Below are positions 50,840 through 58,894 of a stretch of DNA of 64,000 nt, in pieces. The first letter of the stretch is position 1. Every line of letters begins with the position of its first letter. This DNA comes from Tsukamurella sp040611135 (lineage in GTDB: Bacteria > Actinomycetota > Actinomycetes > Mycobacteriales > Mycobacteriaceae). Below the pieces are notes generated by a model, which saw nothing but the letters and a program-made list of their open reading frames with translations, was not told the DNA's origin and searched no databases. The stretch spans positions 16,985 through 80,984 of the forward strand of contig NZ_JBEXNL010000022.1 of NCBI RefSeq assembly GCF_040611135.1, given 5' to 3'. The position numbers and the translations under genes were made by a program.

Positions 50840-51294
50840 GGCCGCAGTGCGCCGAGCGCCCGGTCCGCGTGGACCTGCATGTTCACCTCGGACGCGATCA
50901 CATCGGCGACGGTGTCGTCGGCGCGGATAGCGAAGGTGGTGCGTTTGGTGGGCATGCCGGCGAGCTTGAGCAGTCCGTCGCGCTTGACCCCGTAGGCCGT
51001 GGCCACGGCACCGTCGACGTCGGAGAGTAGTGGGTAGTCGAGGCCGTGCTTGGCCGTCCAGTCCTGCTGCTTGGCGACCGCGTCGCGGCTGATGCCCACG
51101 CGCTGGACACCCGCCTCGGCGAACTCGGCGGCGAGGTCGCGGAAGTGGCACGCCTCCTTGGTGCAGCCCGGAGTGAACGCGGCCGGGTAGAAGAACAGCG
51201 CGACGGGGCCGTTCGCCAGCAGGTCACTGAGCTTCCGCGGGGCGCCGTCCTGGTCGGGGAGTTCGAAGTCGGGCGCGATGTCACCGGGTTTCAT
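50836..51294 (-). CDS. Peroxiredoxin, BCP/AhpE-like thiol peroxidase
   Basis: The protein has 152 residues. The peroxidatic motif YPAAFTPGCTKEACHF places the active Cys44 and a resolving-type Cys49 five residues later, the arrangement of bacterioferritin-comigratory (PrxQ) proteins. It reduces H2O2 and organic hydroperoxides using thioredoxin or mycoredoxin. The C-terminal extension is short. It shares a transcript with the GNAT gene. Confidence 0.92.
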   Translation of the reverse strand: MKPGDIAPDFELPDQDGAPRKLSDLLANGPVALFFYPAAFTPGCTKEACHFRDLAAEFAEAGVQRVGISRDAVAKQQDWTAKHGLDYPLLSDVDGAVATAYGVKRDGLLKLAGMPTKRTTFAIRADDTVADVIASEVNMQVHADRALGALRP

Positions 51295-51317
51295 ACGCTC
51301 CAGGCTAGCCTGACGGC

Positions 51318-51950
51318 ATGAGCTTCACCGGATTCCCCGAGGCCGCCCTCGACTTCTACGACGACCTCGAGGCCGACAACTCGAAGGTCTTCTGGGAGGC
51401 GCACAAGGAGGTCTACAAGACCGCCGTCGCCGCCCCGATGGCCGCGCTCACCGACGAGCTGGCCGACGAGTTCGGCACCGCGAAGATCTTCCGCCCGTAC
51501 CGGGACGTGCGCTTCGCCAAGGACAAGACCCCGTACAAGACGCACCAGGGCGCGTTCGTGGGCGTGGGCCCGGCGACGGGCTACTACCTACAGATCGGGG
51601 CACCCGGCGTCCGGGTCGGCGCCGGATTCTACGAGGCGAGCCCCACCCGCCTCGCGGCGTTCCGGAAGGCCATCGACAACGACCTGTACGGGCCGGCGTT
51701 GGAGCAGGTGATCGCGAAACTGCGGCGCACGGGCTGGGAGATCGGCGGCGAGACGCTCAAGACCTCGCCGCGCGGGTGGGACGCCGACCACCCGCGCATC
51801 GACCTGCTGCGGCACAAGTCGCTCACGGTGATGCGGGACTACGGCTTCGAGGAGATCATCCACACGCCGAAGCTCGTCCCGCAGATCCGCAAGCACTGGC
51901 GCGAGACGTCCGCGCTGCTGGACTGGTTGGTCGAGCACGGGGACGCCTGA
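51318..51950 (+). CDS. DUF2461 family protein (TIGR02453)
   Basis: The protein has 210 residues. The N-terminus FTGFPEAALDFYDDLEADNSKVFWEAHKE and the segments FRPYRDVRFAKDKTPYKTHQGA and YLQIGAPGVRVGAGFYEASP (quoted in part) are the family signature. The family is widespread and of unknown biochemical function. It is monocistronic, divergent from the peroxiredoxin gene with a 23-bp gap. Confidence 0.9.
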   Translation: MSFTGFPEAALDFYDDLEADNSKVFWEAHKEVYKTAVAAPMAALTDELADEFGTAKIFRPYRDVRFAKDKTPYKTHQGAFVGVGPATGYYLQIGAPGVRVGAGFYEASPTRLAAFRKAIDNDLYGPALEQVIAKLRRTGWEIGGETLKTSPRGWDADHPRIDLLRHKSLTVMRDYGFEEIIHTPKLVPQIRKHWRETSALLDWLVEHGDA

Positions 51951-51964
51951 GGGACGCGGCTGCG

Positions 51965-52315
51965 TCAGTCGTCGAGGGCGCTCACGGCGATGCCGTACGG
52001 GAGGAAGCGCACCTTCCGGGTGGCATCGACGTTGTGCTGGTTGGCCCGGAGCGCGTCGATCTCCGTGGCGAAGACCTGCTCGACGTGGGCGCTGCCGTCG
52101 TCGGTGGTGGCGATGACCGCCCACACCCCGTCGCCGCTCTCCCCCGCGGTCTCGGGCTCACGCTTCGGGCGGCGGCCGGCATCGTCGAAAACCCGGGAGA
52201 ACGCGTCGCGCCCGGCGGCGCCACCGACGAGCTTGCCCAGCATGTCCCGCGCCTCGCGCGCGAGATCATCGAACTCCCCTGGACCGAACCCGAACGGATT
52301 CTCGTTACCTGCCAT
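51965..52315 (-). CDS. Hypothetical actinobacterial protein, 116 residues
   Basis: The product begins MAGNENPFGFGPGEFDDLAREA, then has a charged linker (RRPKREPETAGESGDG) and a small beta-rich C-terminal half (VWAVIATTDDGSAHVEQVFATE, RKVRFLPYGIAVS). No membrane helix or catalytic motif is seen. GAGGAG lies 7 nt upstream of the ATG. I cannot place it in a characterised family. The C-terminal half resembles a small compact domain. Confidence 0.65.
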   Translation of the reverse strand: MAGNENPFGFGPGEFDDLAREARDMLGKLVGGAAGRDAFSRVFDDAGRRPKREPETAGESGDGVWAVIATTDDGSAHVEQVFATEIDALRANQHNVDATRKVRFLPYGIAVSALDD

Positions 52316-52377
52316 CGTCGACTCCTCGGGCCGTCGGTACCCACCTGTCTCCAGTGTCCACGCGGTCGACGGTGCTG

Positions 52378-52713
52378 TCATCCCCCGTTGCGATACCGAT
52401 CGGGACGGGGGCCACCGGGTACTCGGACCGTCGGGTCGAACTGGCTGAGGAACCAGTCGAACTCGAGCGAGTCACCGCGACTGACGAGCACCGACATCCC
52501 GACGGCCATGACGATGCCGAGGACGGCGAGCGCGATGGCGCCGAGGATCAGCGACCACCACATCAGGCGGTGCACCTGCGGATCGTCGGTGACCACCAGG
52601 ACGATGGGCGCGACGGTGAGCGCGTAGACGATGTAGGCATTGGTCAGCACCTTGTCGGCGTGGACCGCGAACCACAGTGCCCGGCACCGGCCGCCCCGTG
52701 TCTGCTCGAACAT
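52378..52713 (-). CDS. Small membrane protein, 111 residues
   Basis: Two clear hydrophobic helices (about 28-45, AYIVYALTVAPIVLVV; about 52-78, WWSLILGAIALAVLGIVMAVG) lie between a Cys-containing N-terminus (GGRCRALWFAVHADK) and a soluble tail with a Pro/Gly/Arg end. No family is recognised. A Shine-Dalgarno (GGAGGAAGGGAG) precedes the ATG. An inverted repeat at 52772-52786 lies 59 bp upstream. Confidence 0.6.
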   Translation of the reverse strand: MFEQTRGGRCRALWFAVHADKVLTNAYIVYALTVAPIVLVVTDDPQVHRLMWWSLILGAIALAVLGIVMAVGMSVLVSRGDSLEFDWFLSQFDPTVRVPGGPRPDRYRNGG

Positions 52714-52771
52714 GTCGACTCCCTTCCTCCGATGTCCTTCGACCGTAGGAGGGCAGGGCTACGGGTGGCGA

Positions 52772-52786
52772 TTACCTGCGAGGTAA
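52772..52786. promoter_or_regulatory. Inverted repeat TTACCT-GCG-AGGTAA
   Basis: The repeat has perfect 6-bp arms with a 3-bp spacer. It lies upstream of the small membrane-protein gene and only 4 bp from the stop codon of the VOC gene on the same strand. It could be an operator for the membrane-protein gene; the binding factor is unknown. Confidence 0.45.
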
Positions 52787-52790
52787 GGGG

Positions 52791-53222
52791 TCAGTCCAGA
52801 CAGAACTCGTTGCCCTCGACGTCGGCCATCGTGAGGCACGACTCGTTCACGCCGTCAGCCTCCTGCAGGTACAGGCGCGTGCCGCCCAGCTTCTCCAGCC
52901 GGGCGCACTCCGCCTCCAGCGCCGCAAGGCGTTCCGCGCCGACCAGTCCGAGTCCCACGCGGACGTCGAGGTGCGCCCGGTTCTTGACGGTCTTCCCCTC
53001 GGGCACCCGCTGGAAGAACAGCCGTGGGCCGACGCCGTTCGGGTCGACACACGCGAACGCCGAACCGTGCGCCTCGGCGGGCAACGTCGCCTCGAAGGCG
53101 TCCCAGTCCGCGAAGCCCGGCGGGGGCGGCGGCACGACGTAGCCGAGCGCCTCGCACCAGAAGAGCGCGACGCGCTTGGGGTCGGCGCAATCGAAGGTGA
53201 CCTGGATCTGCCGGACAGTCAT
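52791..53222 (-). CDS. VOC-superfamily (glyoxalase-like) protein
   Basis: The protein has 143 residues. Two beta-alpha-beta-beta-beta half-domains: IQVTFDCADPKRVALFWCEALGY, then RLFFQRVPEGKTVKNRAHLDVRVG, ending DVEGNEFCLD. The metal-ligand-type residues (His in RAHLDV, Glu in GNEFCL) are in place. The Glyoxalase_6-like subgroup is common in actinobacteria, with unknown substrates. Its last residues EFCLD match the family end. Confidence 0.85.
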   Translation of the reverse strand: MTVRQIQVTFDCADPKRVALFWCEALGYVVPPPPPGFADWDAFEATLPAEAHGSAFACVDPNGVGPRLFFQRVPEGKTVKNRAHLDVRVGLGLVGAERLAALEAECARLEKLGGTRLYLQEADGVNESCLTMADVEGNEFCLD

Positions 53223-53264
53223 GGGGTCACCGTAGCCAGCGCTGCGGCCGGTTCGCGACCTGAT

Positions 53265-54263
53265 TCACCAGCCCCGTCGCACGTCCACGACGGCGCGGCC
53301 CGTGTACTCGCCCGCGCGGAGGGCCCCGACGACGGCGTCGACACCGTCGATCCCGATGTCGTTGGCGACCCGCTCGAGGTGGCGCGGGCGCAGGTCGGAC
53401 TCGATCCGCGCCCACAGGGCGCGACGGGGCCCGATCGGCATCAGTACGGAGTCGATGCCGGCGAGGGTGACGCCGCGCAGGATGAACGGCATGACCGTCG
53501 TCTTCAGGCCCGCGCCGCCGGTGAGGCCGCTCGCGGCGACGACGCCGCCGTAGTTGAGGGTGCTGATGACGTCGGCGAGCGCGGCGCCGCCCACGCAGTC
53601 GACGGCCGCGGCCCAACGGCTCCTGCCGAGCGGGCGGGGCTTGGCGTCCGGGTCGAGCGGCAGGCGTCCGATCACCTCGGCCGCGCCGAGCTCGCGCAGG
53701 TGGTCCGCGGCGGCCGGCTTGCCCGACGACGCCACGACCTCGTAGCCGAGGCCGGCGAGGAGGTCGATGCTGGTGGACCCGACGCCGCCGGTGGCACCGG
53801 TGACGACGACGGGGCCGTCCGCCGGGGTGATCCCGGCGTCGACGATCGCGGCGACGCTCATGGCGGCGGTGAACCCGGCGGTGCCGATGGCGGCGGCCTC
53901 GCGGGTGCTCAGCGAGGTCAGTTTCACCGTCCACTCGGCGGGTACGACGGCCTGCTCGGCGTAGCCGCCGTCGCGCGCGGTGCCGATCTCGTAGCCGTGC
54001 GCAACGACGCGATCGCCTGCGACGAAGTCGTCGGACGTGGATTCGACGACGGTGCCCGCGATGTCGATGCCGGGGACGATCGGGTACTGGCGCACGACAC
54101 CGCCACCGGGGGTGAAGGCGAGAGCGTCCTTGAAGTTCACGCCGGAGTACTCGACGGCGACGCGCAGATGTCCGGGCTCGAGCGGCACCGGGTCGCGCGT
54201 CTCGACGCGGGAGGTCACGGCCTCGTCGGCGAGTTCGGCGATCAGTGCCCGGAACTGGGTCAT
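53265..54263 (-). CDS. MDR-family oxidoreductase, AcuI/YhdH-type acryloyl-CoA reductase
   Basis: The protein has 332 residues. The YhdH/AcuI hallmarks are YSGVNFKDALAFTPGGGVVRQYPIVPGIDIAG (quoted in part), the NADPH motif VVVTGATGGVGSTSIDLLAGLGYEVVASSGK and no zinc ligands. The group reduces acryloyl-CoA to propionyl-CoA or acts as a quinone/enone reductase. It is monocistronic. The propionyl-CoA link to the mms genes is suggestive only. Confidence 0.88.
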   Translation of the reverse strand: MTQFRALIAELADEAVTSRVETRDPVPLEPGHLRVAVEYSGVNFKDALAFTPGGGVVRQYPIVPGIDIAGTVVESTSDDFVAGDRVVAHGYEIGTARDGGYAEQAVVPAEWTVKLTSLSTREAAAIGTAGFTAAMSVAAIVDAGITPADGPVVVTGATGGVGSTSIDLLAGLGYEVVASSGKPAAADHLRELGAAEVIGRLPLDPDAKPRPLGRSRWAAAVDCVGGAALADVISTLNYGGVVAASGLTGGAGLKTTVMPFILRGVTLAGIDSVLMPIGPRRALWARIESDLRPRHLERVANDIGIDGVDAVVGALRAGEYTGRAVVDVRRGW

Positions 54264-54300
54264 CGTGCGTCTCCTAGGATCTCGGCGGTCTCCCGCGATC

Positions 54301-54741
54301 CTAGAGGGAGGCGATCACCGCGGCGATCCGGCGTTCGCGAGTCTCGGCCCGCTTCGCGTCCGCGACACCGCGGGCGGCGTCCTTGCGGCGCGTGTAACTC
54401 AGAGCGTCGAAGGCGGCCCGCAGGCCGTGCTCGGCGAGGGCCGCGGCCAGATCGTCGGGCAGGTCGACGGTGCGCTCCGCACCGTCGAGCTCGATGAGGG
54501 CGTCGACGACGTCCCCGATCTCGACCCCCAGCTCCTTGCGGGCCGCCTTCGACAGGCCGATCAGGTTGCGCCCACCCATGCCGGCGAGGCGAAGCCGTGC
54601 GGACCGGTCCCCGATCGTGACCCGTACCGCCGCGCGCTTCCCGCCCCCGAGTTCGTCGACCTGTGTGTCGGTGAGTTCGATGGCGGTCGCCGGCCCGACG
54701 GGCTCCAACGTGGTTCGTATCTGTAGTGCCATGTCTCCCAT
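54301..54741 (-). CDS. DUF1905/YdeI (OmpD-associated) family protein
   Basis: The protein has 146 residues. An N-terminal DUF1905 beta-barrel domain (about 10-85: IRTTLEPVGPATAIELTDTQ, VRVTIGDRSARLRLAGMGGRNLIGLSK, quoted in part) is followed by the YdeI-type C-terminal helix (ALSYTRRKDAARGVADAKRAETRERRIAAVIASL, quoted in part). Function is unknown; relatives are associated with antimicrobial-peptide protection. ATG at 54741 with GGGGACC upstream, or 54732 with GGGAGAC, are both possible. It contains a perfect inverted pair of the GCACCGTCG motif. Confidence 0.85.
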   Translation of the reverse strand: MGDMALQIRTTLEPVGPATAIELTDTQVDELGGGKRAAVRVTIGDRSARLRLAGMGGRNLIGLSKAARKELGVEIGDVVDALIELDGAERTVDLPDDLAAALAEHGLRAAFDALSYTRRKDAARGVADAKRAETRERRIAAVIASL

Positions 54742-54760
54742 GGTCCCCGAACTCGCCGGA

Positions 54761-55096
54761 CTACGCGGCCGCGCCGCCGATCCCGACCTCGTTCCCGTCG
54801 GGATCGAGGAAGATCGCCTTGCGGACGCCGTTGTCGTAGACCTCCTGCGAATCCGGCAGCAGGCCACGGTCCGCCGCGGCGGCGAGGAAGTCCGCCGCGT
54901 CATCGAGGAAGAGGGTGACCGCGCAATGCCCCGCGTGCTGCGGGAGCAACTCCGCGTACACGTGGACGTGGTCACCCAGGGTCCAGACGTGCTCGACATC
55001 GTTGGGGGCGAACGCCTCCACGTTGCCGAAGAGCTTCGCGCCCCACGCGACCGCGCGGGGAAGATCCGTCACGGCGAGGCGCGCGAACAGGTCCAT
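54761..55096 (-). CDS. VOC-superfamily (glyoxalase/bleomycin-resistance-like) protein
   Basis: The protein has 111 residues: MDLFARLAVTDLPRAVAWGAKLFG, HVWTLGDHVHVYAELLPQHAG and IFLDPDGNEVGIG are the VOC pattern, with Glu in DGNEVGIG as the second-half ligand. The ATG at 55096 has GGAGGG 7 nt upstream; ATG at 55102 would overlap the upstream gene stop but sits too close to that Shine-Dalgarno. The substrate is unknown. Confidence 0.82.
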   Translation of the reverse strand: MDLFARLAVTDLPRAVAWGAKLFGNVEAFAPNDVEHVWTLGDHVHVYAELLPQHAGHCAVTLFLDDAADFLAAAADRGLLPDSQEVYDNGVRKAIFLDPDGNEVGIGGAAA

Positions 55097-55098
55097 AC

Positions 55099-55926
55099 TC
55101 ATCCCTCCGGTCGTCGGGGCGACGGTGCGCGGTGCAGCAGGTCCGGCAGTGCGGCGACCGCCTCCGGGCCGGCTAGACTCTCGTCGATGTTCACGAGCGC
55201 GAGCAGTCGCAGCGGAGCGCCGACCCGTGCGGCGGCCTCGAACTTGTGGTGGCCGTCGAGCAGGAAGTGGGTCACCACCCAGTGCTCGTACCAATCCGCC
55301 TCGGGCGCCGCGACCGCTGGTGCACGGCGATCGAGTATCGACAACGCCACCGCCGTCGGCGTCATGCCCGCGGCGAGAAGGTCGGCGTAGTGCTGCACCC
55401 GCTTCTCGTCGTTCCAGTTGGGCTGCACCATGGGGACCACGAACTCGAAGAGGTGCTCGTCGGGCGCGACCTCGGTGTCGAACGTGCGGTAGTAGTGGGT
55501 CAAGGGGTTCTGGGGCAGTCCCCAGGTCGGGTCGATCCCCCAGGTCGCGAGCTGCTCGTGCGTGAAGTAGTCGCGATCGTCGTACGGTGCGACCAACGCG
55601 GGTGTGACCTCGATCAGAAGTGGCAGGTACTCACCCTCGGGCAGCAGCCTGGAGAACGTGTCGACGACCTCGTCATCGATCAGGTCGAGTCCGTGCTCCA
55701 ACCTGTCCAGCGGTTCCCGCTCGTCCGAGATGTTGTAGCCGACCATCTTGCGCTCGAACAGGAACGGGCAGGTGCCGCACCAGAACGACAACTCGAACGA
55801 CGGATCTCCGTCGATGAACAAATGGCGAGTCGAGGTCCGGACCTCCGGATCGATCGGACCGATCCGCAGCGTCGCCTCATCGTGCGGAACGCCGAGGCGA
55901 CGCTGCGGGGCGGTGGAGACGATCAT
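55099..55926 (-). CDS. Uncharacterised protein with ParB/Srx-like GHHK motif
   Basis: The protein has 275 residues. It has a CGTCPF cysteine pair (about 48-53), acidic middle regions and a C-terminal stretch VVTHFLLDGHHKFEAAARVGAPLRLLALVN (quoted in part). The DGHHK(F)xAA motif resembles the DGHHR box of ParB/sulfiredoxin-like nucleotide-binding proteins, but no partition function follows. The ATG overlaps the stop of the dihydrofolate-reductase-like gene by 4 bp (ATGA). I cannot name the family. Confidence 0.7.
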   Translation of the reverse strand: MIVSTAPQRRLGVPHDEATLRIGPIDPEVRTSTRHLFIDGDPSFELSFWCGTCPFLFERKMVGYNISDEREPLDRLEHGLDLIDDEVVDTFSRLLPEGEYLPLLIEVTPALVAPYDDRDYFTHEQLATWGIDPTWGLPQNPLTHYYRTFDTEVAPDEHLFEFVVPMVQPNWNDEKRVQHYADLLAAGMTPTAVALSILDRRAPAVAAPEADWYEHWVVTHFLLDGHHKFEAAARVGAPLRLLALVNIDESLAGPEAVAALPDLLHRAPSPRRPEG

Positions 55927-56510
55927 CGGTCGTAGGTGAGGAACATCGCGCCACTCGGGATCACGGTGCGGTCGGTCAGAGCCCATGCGCGCGGATCGAA
56001 TTCCGCGCCGGCGGAGAAGATGGGTACGCCGGATCCGATGGTCAGCGGCGCGAGTTTGAGCACGATCCGGTCGATTTCGCGGTAGAGCGCGCCGGCCAGC
56101 TGCGCTCCGCCGACGAGCCAGATGTCTTTGCCGCCCTGCGCCTTCAGGGCGCGGATCGTCGTGATCGGATCGTCGGCCACGAGTTCGACGGCGGGAGCAG
56201 GCGCTTCAGTCAGGGTGCGCGAGAACACGATGTGACGCAAATGCGGGAAAGCGTCGGGAATTCCTGCCGCGAGACCGATTTCGTAACTCTTGCGACCCTC
56301 GACCACGCAGTCGAAGTGCGCACCGGGACCGCTGATGCCGAGCGCCTCCCGCGCCTGGACCGGCAACGCCTCCGGGTACTCGGCGATCAGGTGCTCGAGA
56401 TAGTCCTGCGGGATCGGCCAGAAGCCGCCCGGCCCGGTCGGATCCGTTCCGTCCGGGCCGGCGATGAAGCCGTCGAGTGTGCTGGCGACGAGGTAAACGA
56501 GCTTGCGCAT
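55923..56510 (-). CDS. Dihydrofolate reductase/RibD C-terminal-domain protein
   Basis: The protein has 195 residues. RibD_C-like features are KLVYLVASTLDGFIAGPDG at the start, FDCVVEGRKSYEIGL, IWLVGGAQLAGALYREID (cofactor GGA) and ELKLAPLTIGSGVPIF-type end. It is a likely NADPH-dependent reductase, related to YyaP/YwjB-type DHFR-like proteins rather than FolA. The ATG at 56510 is 39 bp from the convergent-side MFS stop. It is coupled to the ParB-like gene. Confidence 0.88.
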   Translation of the reverse strand: MRKLVYLVASTLDGFIAGPDGTDPTGPGGFWPIPQDYLEHLIAEYPEALPVQAREALGISGPGAHFDCVVEGRKSYEIGLAAGIPDAFPHLRHIVFSRTLTEAPAPAVELVADDPITTIRALKAQGGKDIWLVGGAQLAGALYREIDRIVLKLAPLTIGSGVPIFSAGAEFDPRAWALTDRTVIPSGAMFLTYDR

Positions 56511-56549
56511 GGCCTGAACCGTAGCCGACACGTGCCTGACACCCGGCCT

Positions 56550-58031
56550 TCAGTGACTCGCGGACGACGGGGCGGCACCGTCGGGCTTCGCGGGCAGGAG
56601 CAGGGATGCTGCGACGACCACGACTCCCATGATTGCCGCGGCGGCGAAAGCCCACTGCAATCCGCCGACGAAGGCCTCCGGCTGGGCGGCGCCCGCCTCG
56701 GTGAGGTGCGCCGAGCGGTTCGACATGACGACGATCAGCACCGCGGTGCCGATCGCGCCGGCCACCTGCTGCAGCGTGCCCAGCAGCGACGAGCCGTGCG
56801 AGTAGAGGTTCTCGGGCAGGTCGCCGAGACCGACGGTGAAGATCGGCGTGAAGACGGCGGCGAGGCACACCATGAGCGCGACGTGGATCGCGACGATGAG
56901 CTGGTACGGGGTGCTCGTGCCGACGCGACTCAGCGCCGCGAGGGCGATGACGATGCCGATCGAGCCCGGGATGACCAGCGGCCGCGCGCCCACGCGGTCG
57001 TAGAGCCTGCCGACCTGCGGGCCGAGCAGCCCCATCGCCAGACCGCCGGGCATGACGAGGAGGCCGGTCTGCAGTTCGGACAGGCCGCGGAGGTCCTGCA
57101 GGTACAGCGGGAGCAGGATCATCGAGCCGAGGAAGGCCATGAACGCGGCGGTCATGAGGAGTAGTGACACGGCGAACGTGCGATGGCGGAGGGTGCGCAG
57201 GTCCAGCAGCGGCATCTCGCGGTGCTGGAGACGCACCTGGTAGGCGGCGAAGGCGGCGATGAGCAGGATGCCCGCGAGCACGGTGAGGACGGGGCCGGTC
57301 CAGTCGCCGGTGCCGATCTCGCTGAGCCCGTACACCAGGCTGCCGAAACCGCCCGCTGCGAGCAGCACGCTGAGCCAGCTGACCGGCGTGTTCTCGGTCT
57401 CGCCGACGTTCTCGAGCTGCCGCATCCCCGCCACGCCCACGACCACGGCGATCGGGAGGACGAAGGCGAAGATCAGGCGCCACGAGCCGAGGTGCAGGAT
57501 CACACCGGACACCGCCGGGCCGAGCGCGGGGGCGCACGACATGGCCAGGGTGACCTGCCCCATCACCCGACCGCGATCGCTCTCCGGCACGACGGTCATC
57601 AGCGTGGTCATGAGCAGCGGCATCATCACGGCGGTGCCGCCCGCCTGGACGACCCTGCCGACCAACAGGACCTCGAACGACGGTGCCGCCGCCGCGATCG
57701 CCGTGCCGACGCTGAAGGTGATCATGGCAACGGCGTACGCCGTGCGGGTGCTCACCCGCTGCAGGAACCATCCGGTCACCGGGATCACCGCGGCCATGGT
57801 GAGCATGAAGACCGTGGAGAGCCACTGCGCGGCACGGGCGTCGACGTGGAAGTCCGTCATGAGTCGCGGGATGGCGTTGATCATGATCGTCTCGTTGAGG
57901 ATCACGACGAAGGTCGCTGCGACCAGCAGCTTGATCACGAGCGGTGTGCGGCCGGCCTGCTCGGTCCGCTCGGCCGCGGACGTCGTCAGGTCGGTGGGCG
58001 GGTGATCCATCTGTTCAGTGTGCGTGGCCAT
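56550..58031 (-). CDS. MFS drug exporter, DHA2/EmrB-QacA type
   Basis: The protein has 493 residues and about 14 hydrophobic helices. Landmarks are FVVILNETIMINAIPRLMTDF (helix 1), GPAVSGVILHLGSWRLIF (motif C), and the TLQQVAGAIGTAVLIVV region near the C-terminus. A roughly 30-residue charged N-terminus lies before the first helix. It pumps lipophilic cations or antibiotics out by proton antiport. Upstream are two TTCATGAA-containing palindromes that may be regulatory. The second copy of this gene type in the window is only the frameshifted relic at 19856-20304. Confidence 0.92.
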   Translation of the reverse strand: MATHTEQMDHPPTDLTTSAAERTEQAGRTPLVIKLLVAATFVVILNETIMINAIPRLMTDFHVDARAAQWLSTVFMLTMAAVIPVTGWFLQRVSTRTAYAVAMITFSVGTAIAAAAPSFEVLLVGRVVQAGGTAVMMPLLMTTLMTVVPESDRGRVMGQVTLAMSCAPALGPAVSGVILHLGSWRLIFAFVLPIAVVVGVAGMRQLENVGETENTPVSWLSVLLAAGGFGSLVYGLSEIGTGDWTGPVLTVLAGILLIAAFAAYQVRLQHREMPLLDLRTLRHRTFAVSLLLMTAAFMAFLGSMILLPLYLQDLRGLSELQTGLLVMPGGLAMGLLGPQVGRLYDRVGARPLVIPGSIGIVIALAALSRVGTSTPYQLIVAIHVALMVCLAAVFTPIFTVGLGDLPENLYSHGSSLLGTLQQVAGAIGTAVLIVVMSNRSAHLTEAGAAQPEAFVGGLQWAFAAAAIMGVVVVAASLLLPAKPDGAAPSSASH

Positions 58032-58340
58032 GGCGGGTTCCTCATAGTCGTTTTCGCGGCGGCCTGTCGATCGCCTTCATGAAGACGACGAACCGCTCAC
58101 AGGTTTTTCGACACCTGTCGGCAGATTCGTTCATGAATCCGGCGTTCTGCGGGCGGGTCTACCGTCGAGTTAGGAGCCGACGCGCCGGGACCGCCGGCAC
58201 CATGCCTCTGCAGGTCGATGCTCCGCCATCGCCGTCATAGACGTCGGGTCCGACGACGACCGGTCAGGAATCGAGAAGTGCCACCATCGCCGGTGTGCGT
58301 ACGCTCGGTTCCACGCAGATCGACAGGCAGAGGAGCGCCC

Positions 58341-58808
58341 GTGACCATCGTCAGCTACACCGAGATCGACCAGGCCGGACTGGAGTCCTCGCCGGTGGCA
58401 CCGGCGTTGGCCGGGTTGCGCGCGCACGAGGCGCGTTACTTCGCCACCAAGTACAAGTCCGACTACAACACCGCCGCACCGTCGGATCGGGCCGACGTGG
58501 TGGCGTGGGTCGAGGAGATCCTGCGTAGCGAACGCGACATCGAGTTCGCCTCCCCCATCCTCGAGGTCTTCGTCTACGAGGACGACGAGCTCTATTGGCC
58601 CACCCTCTACTTCCAGGACGGACTCGCAGTGAACGTGCTGTGGTCGAAGGCGGACGGCGGCAAGCGGGCCGTCGGCTTCAAGCTCAGCGAGGGGATGAAT
58701 CCGCCCGAGGCGCTCTCGGCGTTCAAGTGGGCCCGCCAGCGTTCCAAGCTCGCCGGGGAGATCCGCGGCAGTTACTTCGTCATCAAGGGCGAGCATCCCC
58801 TGCCCTGA
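58341..58808 (+). CDS. Uncharacterised protein, 155 residues
   Basis: VTIVSYTEIDQAGLESSPVA..., with a charged alpha/beta central domain (RADVVAWVEEILRSERDIEF, LEVFVYEDDELYWPTLYFQDG). It has no signal peptide or membrane helix. A strong AGGAG Shine-Dalgarno lies 6 nt upstream of the GTG. It is conserved-looking but I cannot name the family. It converges on the FAD-oxidoreductase gene. Confidence 0.62.
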   Translation: MTIVSYTEIDQAGLESSPVAPALAGLRAHEARYFATKYKSDYNTAAPSDRADVVAWVEEILRSERDIEFASPILEVFVYEDDELYWPTLYFQDGLAVNVLWSKADGGKRAVGFKLSEGMNPPEALSAFKWARQRSKLAGEIRGSYFVIKGEHPLP

Positions 58809-58894
58809 CCGGCCACCGGTCCGACCCTGCGCACGGTCCGGCGATGGGATGGGGATATTGAAACGGAAGCGTCATCGGGACTCGCTCCAGTGAC

